A DNA stretch of 64,000 nucleotides. Source: JAICJC01 sp963757605. Its GTDB lineage: Bacteria; Actinomycetota; Thermoleophilia; Gaiellales; JAICJC01. A program made the translations under genes and the position numbers. The stretch spans positions 248,001-312,000 of the forward strand of contig CAVWSF010000003.1 of assembly GCA_963757605.1 (NCBI GenBank), written 5' to 3'. Positions 7,472 to 14,668 of the stretch are shown in pieces. Each line of letters opens with the position of its first letter. Positions within the stretch are counted from its first letter, which is position 1. Below the pieces are notes generated by a model that had not been told where the DNA came from, searched no databases, and saw only the letters and a list, made by a program, of their open reading frames with translations.

Positions 7472-9319
7472 ATGGGTCAAATGCCGAGGATCGAGGGCTA
7501 CGCGTTGATCGGTGACCTGCAGACCGCCGCGCTCGTGAGCCGTGACGGATCGATCGACTGGTGCTGTTTCCCGCGCTTCGATTCGGGAGCCTGCTTCGCG
7601 GCGCTGTTAGGGGGGCACGATTACGGCCACTGGCGGCTGGGGCCGGCGACGGCTGTGCGGCAGACGACGCGTCGCTATCGCCATGACACGTTGATTCTGG
7701 AGTCAGTCCATGAGACTGCCGGGGGTGTGGTGCGGGCAATCGATTTCATGCCTCCCCGCGGCGATGTGCCGGATATCGTGCGGATCGTCGAGGGCCTTGA
7801 TGGATCGGTGACGATGCGCTCGGAGCTGGTGATCCGGTTCGACTATGGGCACATCGTGCCGTGGGTGCGGCGCGTCGACGACGCACGGGTGGCGGTGGCG
7901 GGGCCGGACGCGCTGTGCTTTCGCACCCCTGTCGACGTGCGGGGAGAGCGGATGACTACCGTGTCGGAGTTCACGCTCCAGCCGGGCGACCGGATCCCTT
8001 TCGTGCTCACCTGGTTTCCATCGCACCTCCCGCTGCCTGACGAGACCGACGCCGAGCGCGCGCTTGCCGAAACCGAGGACTATTGGCTCGACTGGGCCGC
8101 GTCCTGCGACTATCGCGGCGACTACCACGAAGAGATCCACCAGTCGCTCTTGGTACTCAAGGCGCTCACGTACGCCCCCACCGGGGGCATCGTCGCCGCC
8201 CCGACGACGTCCCTGCCGGAACACATCGGAGGATCTCGAAACTGGGACTACCGCTTCTGCTGGCTCCGCGACGCGGCACTGACGCTGCTGGCGATGCTGA
8301 ACGTCGGCTATCGCGGTGAGGCCGAGGCCTGGCGTGACTGGCTGCTACGAGCGGTGGCCGGGGACCCCGCCGACCTTCAGATCATGTACGGGATCGGGGG
8401 TGAGCGGCGGCTGGACGAACGCGTGCTCGAGTGGCTCCCCGGCTACGAACATTCCCGACCGGTTCGGATTGGCAACGCAGCATCGACACAGCTCCAGCTC
8501 GACGTGTACGGCGAGGTGCTCGACGCCGCGTACCAGACCCTCGCGCACGGGGTCGAACGCGACGACAACGCCTGGTCGCTGATTCGGATGCTGCTTTCCT
8601 GGCTGGAGAATGGCTGGCGAGAGAAGGATGCCGGCATCTGGGAAGTGCGCGGGCCGGCGCGGCATTTCACGCACTCCAAGGTGATGGCGTGGGTCGCGTT
8701 CGACCGCGCCGTATGCTTCCACGAACAGCTTGGCCGAGCAGGACCGGTCGATCGCTGGCGATCGCTCCGAGACGAGATCCACCGAGCCGTGACCGCCCAC
8801 GCCTGGAACTCGGAGAAGCGGGCGTTCACCCAATCGTTCGGCTCCGACCAACTCGACGCCAGCGCTCTCCTGATGCCCACGGTCGGCTTCCTGCCGGCCA
8901 CCGACCACCGATTCGCATCGACCGTCGAGGCGATCCGCCGCGACCTGACCGAGGACGGCCTGGTACACCGGTATCAACCCCGCACCGACGGCGCCGATGA
9001 CGGCGTCGAGCCGGGGGAGGGCGTCTTCCTGGCGTGCTCGTTCTGGCTCGCCGACGCGCTCGCCCTCCAGGGCAAGCTCGACGAGGCCCGCGAGCTGTTC
9101 GAGCGACTGCTCGATCTCAGAAACGACGTCGGTCTTCTCTCAGAGGAGTACGACCCCGCCTCGAACAGACAACTCGGCAACTTCCCGCAGGCCTTCACTC
9201 ATCTGTCCCTCGTCAACACCGCCCTCGTACTCGGCCGCGGCCGGGGCATGCGATACGCCCCGACCAGTTCGCAGCCTCAGTCAGGCCAAGGGGACGGCGG
9301 CTCGATGGCCAGGCGATGA
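7472..9319 (+). CDS. Glycoside hydrolase family 15 protein (glucoamylase/trehalase-like)
   Basis: 615 residues, cytoplasmic (no signal peptide). An N-terminal beta-sandwich domain (about 1-230) begins with YALIGDLQTAALVSRDGSID and is followed by an (alpha/alpha)6 barrel. Barrel motifs include NWDYRFCWLRDAA near residue 255 and GEGVFLACSFWLADAL near 510, which carries a probable catalytic glutamate, then GLLSEEYDP near 550. In actinobacteria such proteins hydrolyse trehalose or short alpha-glucans. Starts at 7472 and 7481 (MPRIEGYAL) are both possible; neither has a clear Shine-Dalgarno. It is the largest intact gene in the accessory segment. Confidence 0.88.
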   Translation: MGQMPRIEGYALIGDLQTAALVSRDGSIDWCCFPRFDSGACFAALLGGHDYGHWRLGPATAVRQTTRRYRHDTLILESVHETAGGVVRAIDFMPPRGDVPDIVRIVEGLDGSVTMRSELVIRFDYGHIVPWVRRVDDARVAVAGPDALCFRTPVDVRGERMTTVSEFTLQPGDRIPFVLTWFPSHLPLPDETDAERALAETEDYWLDWAASCDYRGDYHEEIHQSLLVLKALTYAPTGGIVAAPTTSLPEHIGGSRNWDYRFCWLRDAALTLLAMLNVGYRGEAEAWRDWLLRAVAGDPADLQIMYGIGGERRLDERVLEWLPGYEHSRPVRIGNAASTQLQLDVYGEVLDAAYQTLAHGVERDDNAWSLIRMLLSWLENGWREKDAGIWEVRGPARHFTHSKVMAWVAFDRAVCFHEQLGRAGPVDRWRSLRDEIHRAVTAHAWNSEKRAFTQSFGSDQLDASALLMPTVGFLPATDHRFASTVEAIRRDLTEDGLVHRYQPRTDGADDGVEPGEGVFLACSFWLADALALQGKLDEARELFERLLDLRNDVGLLSEEYDPASNRQLGNFPQAFTHLSLVNTALVLGRGRGMRYAPTSSQPQSGQGDGGSMARR

Positions 9320-9363
9320 ACCCGCGGCGCCGCCTAAGACGAACTTGAACGCAGTGGCGAGCA

Positions 9364-9630
9364 CTAGATGCGCGGCGGGATGTCGTTCAACTTGACCTTG
9401 GCGTTGCCGTCGAACACGAGTTGACCGCTCTTTACCAGCCGCCAGAAGGCGAGCGACATGACCTCGGAGGACCTGCCGGCGCTCGCGGCCTGCCCGAGCT
9501 CACGCGGAGTAGGTGGGCTGTCGCTCGGGTACGTCGCAAGGTGGGCCAGGATCGCCAGCTCCGCGTCACGAACAAGTGCATCCGACCGGCTGCCCTGCCC
9601 TTCTGTGCTCGCGGTGTCCCTCCTAGGCAT
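9364..9630 (-). CDS. Small predicted winged-helix-like protein, function unknown
   Basis: 88 residues when started at the ATG on 9630; the open frame runs further upstream, but that part is proline/alanine-rich and resembles no protein. The C-terminal 60 residues form three predicted helices followed by a beta-hairpin (LVKSGQLVFDGNAKVKL), which fits a short winged-helix domain. The middle helices (ELAILAHLATYP, TPRELGQAA) look like a helix-turn-helix. No catalytic motif. Family not recognised. The 305 bases upstream (9631-9935) hold no gene I can support. Confidence 0.5.
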   Translation of the reverse strand: MPRRDTASTEGQGSRSDALVRDAELAILAHLATYPSDSPPTPRELGQAASAGRSSEVMSLAFWRLVKSGQLVFDGNAKVKLNDIPPRI

Positions 9631-9935
9631 GCGACAATTGTACGCTCGCGGCGCGGGGGACGCCGGTGCGATCGCAGCCGCCGCCGCCAGGTTCGGGGAA
9701 GCAGAAGTGATGACCCTCGCTTGGCACCAGTCGATCCGGCGAGCCAGAAGCCGGAAAGCCCGCGGGCCGATCTCAACCAACGCGCGGCGTCTTTTAGCAC
9801 CATCCCATCCCACGCCTCGGTTCTCAGAGTGACATCTGTGCTACTCTCTCAGTGCGTGGCCCGATCCCTGCCCCGCCTCGCCTGACCCTAACAGCTCGGT
9901 CATCCTGTTTCGTGTCTTGGCTTGGAGGCCGGCAA

Positions 9936-10019
9936 ATGCTTACTGTCATCATCATCGTGGCCATCATCCTCGTTGCGCTGTATGTCATGCGCGACCGACT
10001 ACCGCAGCTTCGGCGGTGA
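9936..10019 (+). CDS. 27-residue single-pass membrane micropeptide
   Basis: An ATG at 9936 preceded by GGAGG at 9924-9928 opens a 27-codon frame. Residues 2-18 (LTVIIIVAIILVALYVM) are purely hydrophobic, and the tail RDRLPQLRR is basic, giving an N-out/C-in single-span peptide by the positive-inside rule. The stop codon overlaps the GTG of the next gene (GTGA), so the two are probably translationally coupled. Codons are high-GC as in the surroundings. Nothing of known function is recognised; the ribosome site and overlap are the evidence that it is real. Confidence 0.55.
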   Translation: MLTVIIIVAIILVALYVMRDRLPQLRR

Positions 10020-10294
10020 GCCGCCCCGTTGAGCGGCTAGCCGTGACCGCACCGGTGCTCGCCGCGCTGGCTCTCCTTGGCCCTGGCTCGGGATCCGTAC
10101 TCGCGGCGAGCACAAGTCCGGCCTCGGATCAGTACGGTGGCGCGGCCGGCCTTCTCGGTGAAAGCGCCGGCGGGTCACTGCCGTTCACCGGCATCAACCT
10201 GATTCTTCTTCTTGGTCTGGCCCTCTCCATGGTCGCCGGCGGCTTCGGCATGCGACGTGTCTCTGGCCGCAACGCTTCCACCTCGAACCGGTAG
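10016..10294 (+). CDS. Small LPXTG-type surface protein
   Basis: 92 residues from the GTG at 10016. A signal peptide occupies about residues 1-30 (LAVTAPVLAALALL followed by a GSVLAAS cleavage region). A short Ser/Gly-rich segment of about 30 residues follows. The C-terminus is a complete sortase sorting signal: LPFTG, a hydrophobic stretch INLILLLGLALSMVAGGFG and a basic tail starting MRR. Between cleavage site and LPFTG there are only about 30 residues, so the anchored product would be tiny. It is coupled to the 27-residue membrane peptide gene. No sortase gene is in this window. Confidence 0.6.
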   Translation: MSRPVERLAVTAPVLAALALLGPGSGSVLAASTSPASDQYGGAAGLLGESAGGSLPFTGINLILLLGLALSMVAGGFGMRRVSGRNASTSNR

Positions 10295-10457
10295 CGGCAA
10301 CCGGCAACGCGCGTCGTATCGAAGTCGGCCTTCGATGACTCTGCCTGCGATGGTCAGATCACGCGCGAGCATGAGCTCGAGCCGGGCTCGCGAACCACGG
10401 TGCGTTTCACAACAGGCTGCGCACGGACGTCAGCGCGCGCAGCGACGCAGCCGTCCG

Positions 10458-10660
10458 GTGTCGCTTGCCCGCGTGGATGTCGACGGGTTTAGGCACGTCA
10501 ACGAGTAGTTCGGCCACCAGGTAGGCGCCAAGGTGCTGAGAGGTCGCCGCTCGGCTGAACGCCGTCGCGCGCACCGCCGATCTCGTGACGCGGATCGAGG
10601 CGACGAGGTCGCCGCCCTGCCAGACGGCGTGCGCCGGCTCGCGCTTGCCGACAGCTGGGA
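10458..10660 (+). pseudogene. Decayed GGDEF (diguanylate cyclase) domain
   Basis: The pieces of a GGDEF domain can be read in order in two frames: VSLARVDVDGFRHVNE, then a TAG at 10506-10508, FGHQVGAKVLR, a frame change, EVAARLNAVARTADLVTRI, a second frame change, and GDEVAALPDGVRRLA. In an intact domain these read (L)xxDxDxFKxxND-x-(F/Y)GHxxGDxVL, AxxLxxxxRxxDxxxRxGGDEF. At least one stop and two indels are needed to restore it. No upstream sensor domain is recognisable in 10300-10450. Confidence 0.6.
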
Positions 10661-10991
10661 ATCCGCATGACCAGCGAGCACCCTACTTCGGGAATCCGCA
10701 TGACCCTACCTCGTGAGCCATGCGTCCCCAAACGCGGCGCTGGTTGAGGAGTACCGACGGCGTAGAGCGCGTCGAGATCCTGGTCGCTCCGAGATTCGAC
10801 CAAGCGAATGTCCCGGCGAGCCGTTACCGCGTGATCCGCGCCCGCGACTGGCGCCACTTTCGTGCGTCACGGGGCGCGAGCTTGCTAACGACGAGGGCGT
10901 CCTAATCACAACTGCGGGGTACAGCCTCGTCGAAAAACACGCCGGCTGACGCGGGCTCATGAGGACATCAAGGCGTCGACGCTTTTCGAAT
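10661..10991. other. Gene-poor interval with a 16-bp direct repeat
   Basis: No supportable gene. The 16-mer GGGAATCCGCATGACC occurs twice about 38 bases apart between roughly 10650 and 10710. The plus frames from 10713 to 10950 contain protein-like strings (for example VERVEILVAPRFDQANVPASR) but no recognised family, ribosome site or consistent start. It may be more decayed coding sequence. Confidence 0.4.
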
Positions 10992-11029
10992 CGCGGGGGG
11001 GCGGCCGTGGAGTACGGCCGCCCCCCGCG
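10992..11029 (-). terminator. Strong GC hairpin downstream of the ABM-like gene
   Basis: CGCGGGGGGGCGGCCGT (10992-11008) pairs with ACGGCCGCCCCCCGCG (11014-11029) with a single-base bulge and a five-base loop. It begins 10 bases past the stop of the minus-strand gene at 11039-11326. A T-tract is poor, as is usual for GC-rich actinobacterial terminators. Confidence 0.6.
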
Positions 11030-11038
11030 TGTACCCAC

Positions 11039-11326
11039 CTAGTGAGCGACCAGTTCTCCAGCCGTCTCGTGCGGCTTGGCCATGAACGGGAGGTTCTCCC
11101 GCACCCACTTCTGCGTCACCTCGTTCGACGCCTGCGCCTCGGTACGGCTGTTGAAGACGCTGATCGACGCGACCTTGCCGTCGGTCCCCTCGTCCTTCAT
11201 CAACTCGTAGGAGACAAATCCGGGCGACTCCTGCAAGATGGTGCGCAGGCCTGCGTTCGCTTTGCGTGTTGCCTCGTCGCGATTCTCAACGCTGAGGCCC
11301 TCATACGTGCGGATCAGGGCAAACAT
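11039..11326 (-). CDS. Small ABM/dimeric alpha-beta-barrel-like protein
   Basis: 95 residues from the ATG at 11326, chosen because AAGGGAG lies about 8 bases upstream; a longer frame exists but adds only 13 unconserved residues. Pattern: strand MFALIRTYEG, helix ENRDEATRKANAGLRTIL, strand PGFVSYELMKDEG, strand VASISVFNS, helix EAQASNEVTQKWVREN. This is the beta-alpha-beta-beta-alpha layout of ABM-type dimeric barrels. A similar small protein of this general fold is encoded at 44159-44452. No catalytic residues can be assigned. Confidence 0.65.
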   Translation of the reverse strand: MFALIRTYEGLSVENRDEATRKANAGLRTILQESPGFVSYELMKDEGTDGKVASISVFNSRTEAQASNEVTQKWVRENLPFMAKPHETAGELVAH

Positions 11327-11580
11327 GTCCTGCTCCCTTCCTCGTGTCACAGGGCGTTTGGCCACGTCATAGCCCTCCTCAGAGGCTTACCCTGTACGCC
11401 TCGAGGAATATGCGGCCTTGAATGCTTCAAGCTCCGCCAACAATGTACCGTCAGCTGTACCGCTTGATGCTTGCCCTTAGAGCTGAACCAGCGGCCGTAC
11501 TACTACTTACACGTACCGGCCTGCCACAGGAAGGGCACTAGGACTAGCCTATCACGTTCGGTCGCGATCCGCGGCGGGCG

Positions 11581-12186
11581 TCAGCCGGTGGGCTCGGCGG
11601 CGTCGGGGTCGCGGGGGAGCAGACGATGCCCGTCGACGACCGCCTCGGCGATGGTCGTGAGCTTGCGGTTGGTGCTGCGCGCGTGTGCACGCAGCATCTC
11701 GAAAGCTCGATTCTCATCGATCGCATGACGCTCCATAAGGATCCCCTTCGCACGCTCGATCAACGCCCGCCGTCCGAACGCACCCTCGAGGTTCTGGAAC
11801 TCGGCAAAGCGGCGTAGGACGATTGCGAGCGAATCCTGCAACTGGTCCGCCTCGGCACTGGTGATATACGCGAAGACACCGCGCTTGGCCGCCTCCGTCA
11901 CGAACGCATGATCGTCGGTCTCAAGGAGCGCGATCACCGGACATGCCGCCTGGCGGACGATCTCGCCGATCAGCTCCAGAGCGTGGTCGGAGCTGTCACC
12001 GAGGCCGACCAACGCCACATCCGGTCGTTCCCTTGACGTGACGGCCGCCACTTCGGTCACCTCAATCGAGCGGGCGATCACCTCGTGTCCGAGCGAAACC
12101 ACGATTGTTGTCACGTGATCGAGGCGCGCCGGACGCTGATTGGCGACCAGGACGCGGAGATGCTCGGGCTCGGGGACGGGGCTCAC
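11581..12186 (-). CDS. ANTAR-domain response regulator (AmiR/NasT type)
   Basis: 201 residues. Residues 10-125 form a receiver-like domain (LRVLVANQ near the start, VALVGLGDSSDHAL where the phospho-acceptor would be, PVIALLETDD and the end of the fold). The usual acceptor aspartate context is altered (RPDVALVGLG), so phosphorylation is uncertain. Residues 128-190 are a typical ANTAR RNA-binding domain: LEGAFGRRALIERAKGIL, then ENRAFEMLRAHARSTNRKL and TIAEAVVDGH. ANTAR proteins act as transcription antiterminators by binding paired RNA hairpins (family knowledge). GTG start. No sensor kinase is adjacent. Confidence 0.85.
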   Translation of the reverse strand: MSPVPEPEHLRVLVANQRPARLDHVTTIVVSLGHEVIARSIEVTEVAAVTSRERPDVALVGLGDSSDHALELIGEIVRQAACPVIALLETDDHAFVTEAAKRGVFAYITSAEADQLQDSLAIVLRRFAEFQNLEGAFGRRALIERAKGILMERHAIDENRAFEMLRAHARSTNRKLTTIAEAVVDGHRLLPRDPDAAEPTG

Positions 12187-12226
12187 GGTTGACCAGCTCG
12201 TTCGGGGCTCAGTGTACGTCGTGGGG

Positions 12227-12511
12227 CTATCGCACGCCGGCGCCGAGAGGCGAGGCGCCCTCGCTCTCCCACCGTTCGAGGTCGGCTGCCGACTGCTCGA
12301 TCGGCGCGGGCGCAGACGACTCGATCACGTGCTCGTGCCGCCCGCACTCCGAGCACGTCCATTCCCCGACGCCGCCGCTCGGCCGCATGTCGTGCGCCTC
12401 GACCATCGCCTCGATCGTCGTCCGCAGCCCCCAGTGGACGGTCGTGTGCCCGCACCTCCGGCAGAATCGGGCTTGGCGAGGTGCATCCTCGGGAATCGTG
12501 TGCGTTCCCAT
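12227..12511 (-). CDS. Small double-CxxC zinc-ribbon protein
   Basis: 94 residues from the ATG at 12511, which has AAGGAG six bases upstream; a GTG five codons earlier is less well placed. Two cysteine pairs lie in FCRRCGHTTVHWG near residue 20 and WTCSECGRHEHVI near 57, which would form one zinc ribbon with a helical insert (TTIEAMVEAHDM) between the knuckles. The C-terminus is acidic and probably disordered. It may bind nucleic acid or protein. Family not named with confidence. It follows the flippase-like gene on the same strand after a hairpin. Confidence 0.6.
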   Translation of the reverse strand: MGTHTIPEDAPRQARFCRRCGHTTVHWGLRTTIEAMVEAHDMRPSGGVGEWTCSECGRHEHVIESSAPAPIEQSAADLERWESEGASPLGAGVR

Positions 12512-12560
12512 CTCCAACTCCTTCACGCGAGCCTCGATTGTTCCGGGTGGTTCAACGAGA

Positions 12561-12594
12561 GAGAACCCCCGACGGACGTCCGCCGAGGGTTCTC
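12561..12594 (-). terminator. 34-bp inverted repeat between two minus-strand genes
   Basis: GAGAACCCCCGACGGAC (12561-12577) and GTCCGCCGAGGGTTCTC (12578-12594) are complementary at 15 of 17 positions with no spacer. It lies 109 bases past the stop of the flippase-like gene and 49 bases before the zinc-ribbon start. Terminator is the simplest reading; an attenuator for the zinc-ribbon gene is possible. Confidence 0.5.
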
Positions 12595-12703
12595 AAGGCT
12601 CCATGACGGACGTGTCGCGCTCCGGTCAGGGGTCTTCCAAAAGCCGTAGCAGGCGGGGCGAGCGGCCCCGTCGGGGGCGACTTCTTCGCTGGTGGATATT
12701 GTA

Positions 12704-13633
12704 TCACTCCTCACGAGCGCCGGGGGCCTGCGTGCGGCGGCCCTCGCGGCTCACGAGGTGGCGGGTCGCCGTCCAGCCGATGGTCGACCAGAGCAGCACG
12801 AAACCCAGCACTACGTCCCACGCAGTCAGGATCAGTTGCTGGCCGAGGGAGAACGCCGTGACGATGTGCGCGGGCGCGTAATTCCGCAGCGCGACCGACG
12901 CCAGCGCCTGCTGGGTGCCCACGCCCCCGGGGGTTGCCGCGAACGTCGTCGAGATCGAGTTGATGGCGGTGATGAGGAGGACGGCGCGGGCCGACACGGG
13001 CACGTCGTAGGCGTACATGAACGTGGTCGTCACGCCCATGCGCACCACGTAGGAGGCGGCCTCCACGGCGAGCACCTGACTCGCATAGCGACGCGGGGTG
13101 GCGAGGATTGCGGCACCTTCCCGGGCGGCGGTCAGCTCGTCGCGGAATCGCCGCCCGAGTACCCAGGCGACGATCGCGACTACGACCACGGCGCCGGCGC
13201 CAAGCAGGAGATGGTTCGTGAGCCACGCCGCCTTGAGGTCGAACGCCGCCGGCCGGCTGACCACGAGGACGGTGGCCACGACGACGCCGACAAGCAGGTA
13301 GAAGGCGTTCTGCACGAATCCGGCACCGACCACGCCGAGCACCGTCGAGCCGTGGATCTCCGCCCGAAAGAGGCCGAGCATCGCGACCGTGCCCGCCTGC
13401 GCGGGCAGGATCGCATTCAGTGCGATGCCGCCCCCGTACGCGCCGAGGATCGGCTTGAACCCCGCACCCCCACGCGGATAGGCCGCGGCGAGGATGTTTC
13501 GCCAGGCGAACGCGTTCAGGAACGTCTCGCAGGTATGGAGCCCGAGCGCGAGGAGCAGGAGCGGGAGCGAGATCGACCTGATCTGCTCGAAGACATCCCG
13601 GACCCAGCCGGCGATGCTCCCGGCGATGTCCAC
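12704..13633 (-). CDS. LPG synthase/flippase-like membrane protein (UPF0104 family)
   Basis: 309 residues, with seven to eight predicted membrane spans and no soluble catalytic domain. The conserved family signatures are present: LNAILPAQAGTVAMLGLFRA near residue 75, and TFAATPGGVGTQQALASVAL near 232, which matches the P-G-G-(V/L)-G-xx-(E/Q) motif. This corresponds to the membrane half of MprF-type lysyl-phosphatidylglycerol synthases, associated with lipid translocation (family knowledge). The aminoacyltransferase half is absent, so a stand-alone flippase-type role is inferred. Start is GTG. Confidence 0.8.
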   Translation of the reverse strand: MDIAGSIAGWVRDVFEQIRSISLPLLLLALGLHTCETFLNAFAWRNILAAAYPRGGAGFKPILGAYGGGIALNAILPAQAGTVAMLGLFRAEIHGSTVLGVVGAGFVQNAFYLLVGVVVATVLVVSRPAAFDLKAAWLTNHLLLGAGAVVVVAIVAWVLGRRFRDELTAAREGAAILATPRRYASQVLAVEAASYVVRMGVTTTFMYAYDVPVSARAVLLITAINSISTTFAATPGGVGTQQALASVALRNYAPAHIVTAFSLGQQLILTAWDVVLGFVLLWSTIGWTATRHLVSREGRRTQAPGAREE

Positions 13634-13673
13634 CAGCTACTCGCCTCCCCGCACGTCACGCATCGGATCGCGC

Positions 13674-13994
13674 CTAGAGCTGTCGCGACGACCAGAGTAC
13701 GGCGGCCAGGATCACCGACGACAATCCGACGGCGAGCCCGACGATCCACCCCGCAACATCCTGGCTCACGAGAACGGCGCCCAGGAGGGTGGCGATCCCG
13801 ATGATTCCGCCGGTGGCGATGACGCGCACGAAGCCACGCTCGATCACGCTGCGGCGTCGCTCACGGCTCGGCAACATGCCCTGCGGCCGCTCGTGCCGGC
13901 CTGGCTCGGACGGCGCCGGGTCGGGCGGATGATCGTGCGCGGCGGGCGCCGGCAGCTCGTCGGGCGCGCCGCCGCCATCCGGGAGCTCTGGCAT
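13674..13994 (-). CDS. Small membrane protein, function unknown
   Basis: 106 residues from the ATG at 13994. The first ~60 residues are rich in proline, histidine and aspartate and look disordered. Two hydrophobic helices follow (VIATGGIIGIATLLGAVLV and VAGWIVGLAVGLSSVILAAV) separated by SQD, making a short hairpin membrane protein with a cytoplasmic N-terminus. It ends 40 bases before the flippase-like gene on the same strand and may be co-transcribed. No family recognised. Confidence 0.5.
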   Translation of the reverse strand: MPELPDGGGAPDELPAPAAHDHPPDPAPSEPGRHERPQGMLPSRERRRSVIERGFVRVIATGGIIGIATLLGAVLVSQDVAGWIVGLAVGLSSVILAAVLWSSRQL

Positions 13995-14112
13995 GCGAGG
14001 ACGATACCCAACCGCGTTGTCGCGTTTAACAACCCACGCACCCATTTCATCGACCGCGACTACCGCGACGTGACCGTGGTCGACCTGTCGGCGGGCTCTC
14101 GCTGGAAGCGCA

Positions 14113-14146
14113 CCGCGGGTTCGGGACCCGTCGTCCGCTCTCTCCT
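14113..14146 (+). repeat. tRNA-like T-arm/acceptor fragment, right copy
   Basis: GCGGGTTCGGGACCCGT followed by CGTCCGCTCTCTCC closely matches 6692-6724 (about three mismatches over 30 bases), in the same orientation. No D or anticodon arm lies upstream. Just downstream, 14156-14176 contains the palindrome CCGCATGGCCATGCGG, a near copy of the tRNA-Leu terminator at 14378-14405. The 415 bases from 13995 to 14410 contain no gene that I can support, only tRNA and terminator debris. Confidence 0.5.
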
Positions 14147-14377
14147 AACCAAGCCGAAACCCGCATGGCCATGCGGATGCCGACCGTTCCACGCGCCAGT
14201 CGCCTAGTCGGTAGAGGTACGTGACAGTGCGTCTGTAGAGTGGTTGGATGGCGCAGGAGTGGCGCACGAGGACGACTCGAGCCGCGAATGGAGGTCTTGC
14301 TCGGAACCAGCTCCGTGCTGCTACCACCGCTACCACGCCCAATCTGGCAACACCCGCCGGGCGGGCCCCGGAAACGA

Positions 14378-14405
14378 CGAAACCCGCATGACCATGCGGG
14401 TTTCG
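14378..14405 (-). terminator. Terminator hairpin of tRNA-Leu
   Basis: CGAAACCCGCAT (14378-14389) pairs perfectly with ATGCGGGTTTCG (14394-14405) around GACC. It lies five bases beyond the 3' end of the tRNA-Leu gene on the minus strand. Confidence 0.75.
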
Positions 14406-14410
14406 TGCAT

Positions 14411-14495
<85 letters not shown>

Positions 14496-14548
14496 GTGAC
14501 GTGCGACCCTGGAGTCTACCGGCTTGCCGCCCCCGCGCCCCGACGCTT

Positions 14549-14568
14549 GGGGTCAGACCCCGCATCGG
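14549..14568 (-). repeat. REP-like 20-mer, copy 1
   Basis: Exact minus-strand copy of CCGATGCGGGGTCTGACCCC. The core GGGGTCTGACCCC is a palindrome around a central base. A degenerate inverted partner (GCCGGGTCTGACGCC) follows about 30 bases downstream, as in the paired copies at 26470-26611. It lies in the 170-base gap between tRNA-Leu and the cyclase gene. Confidence 0.75.
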
Positions 14569-14668
14569 CGACCGTGACGTCGGCGTGACGCTGTCGGCGC
14601 CGGGTCTGACGCCGGCACCCCGCCGGTCTTGATGGCAGGACCTGCCGGGCGGTACCCTCTTCCAGCCG

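Noticed and set aside
7472..9319. Signal peptide or secreted amylase reading for the GH15 protein
   Set aside because: The N-terminus starts directly with the conserved cytoplasmic GH15 motif; no hydrophobic leader is present.
10713..10949. Small plus-strand frames after the GGDEF remnant
   Set aside because: No start signal and no recognisable family; two overlapping frames are equally likely or unlikely.
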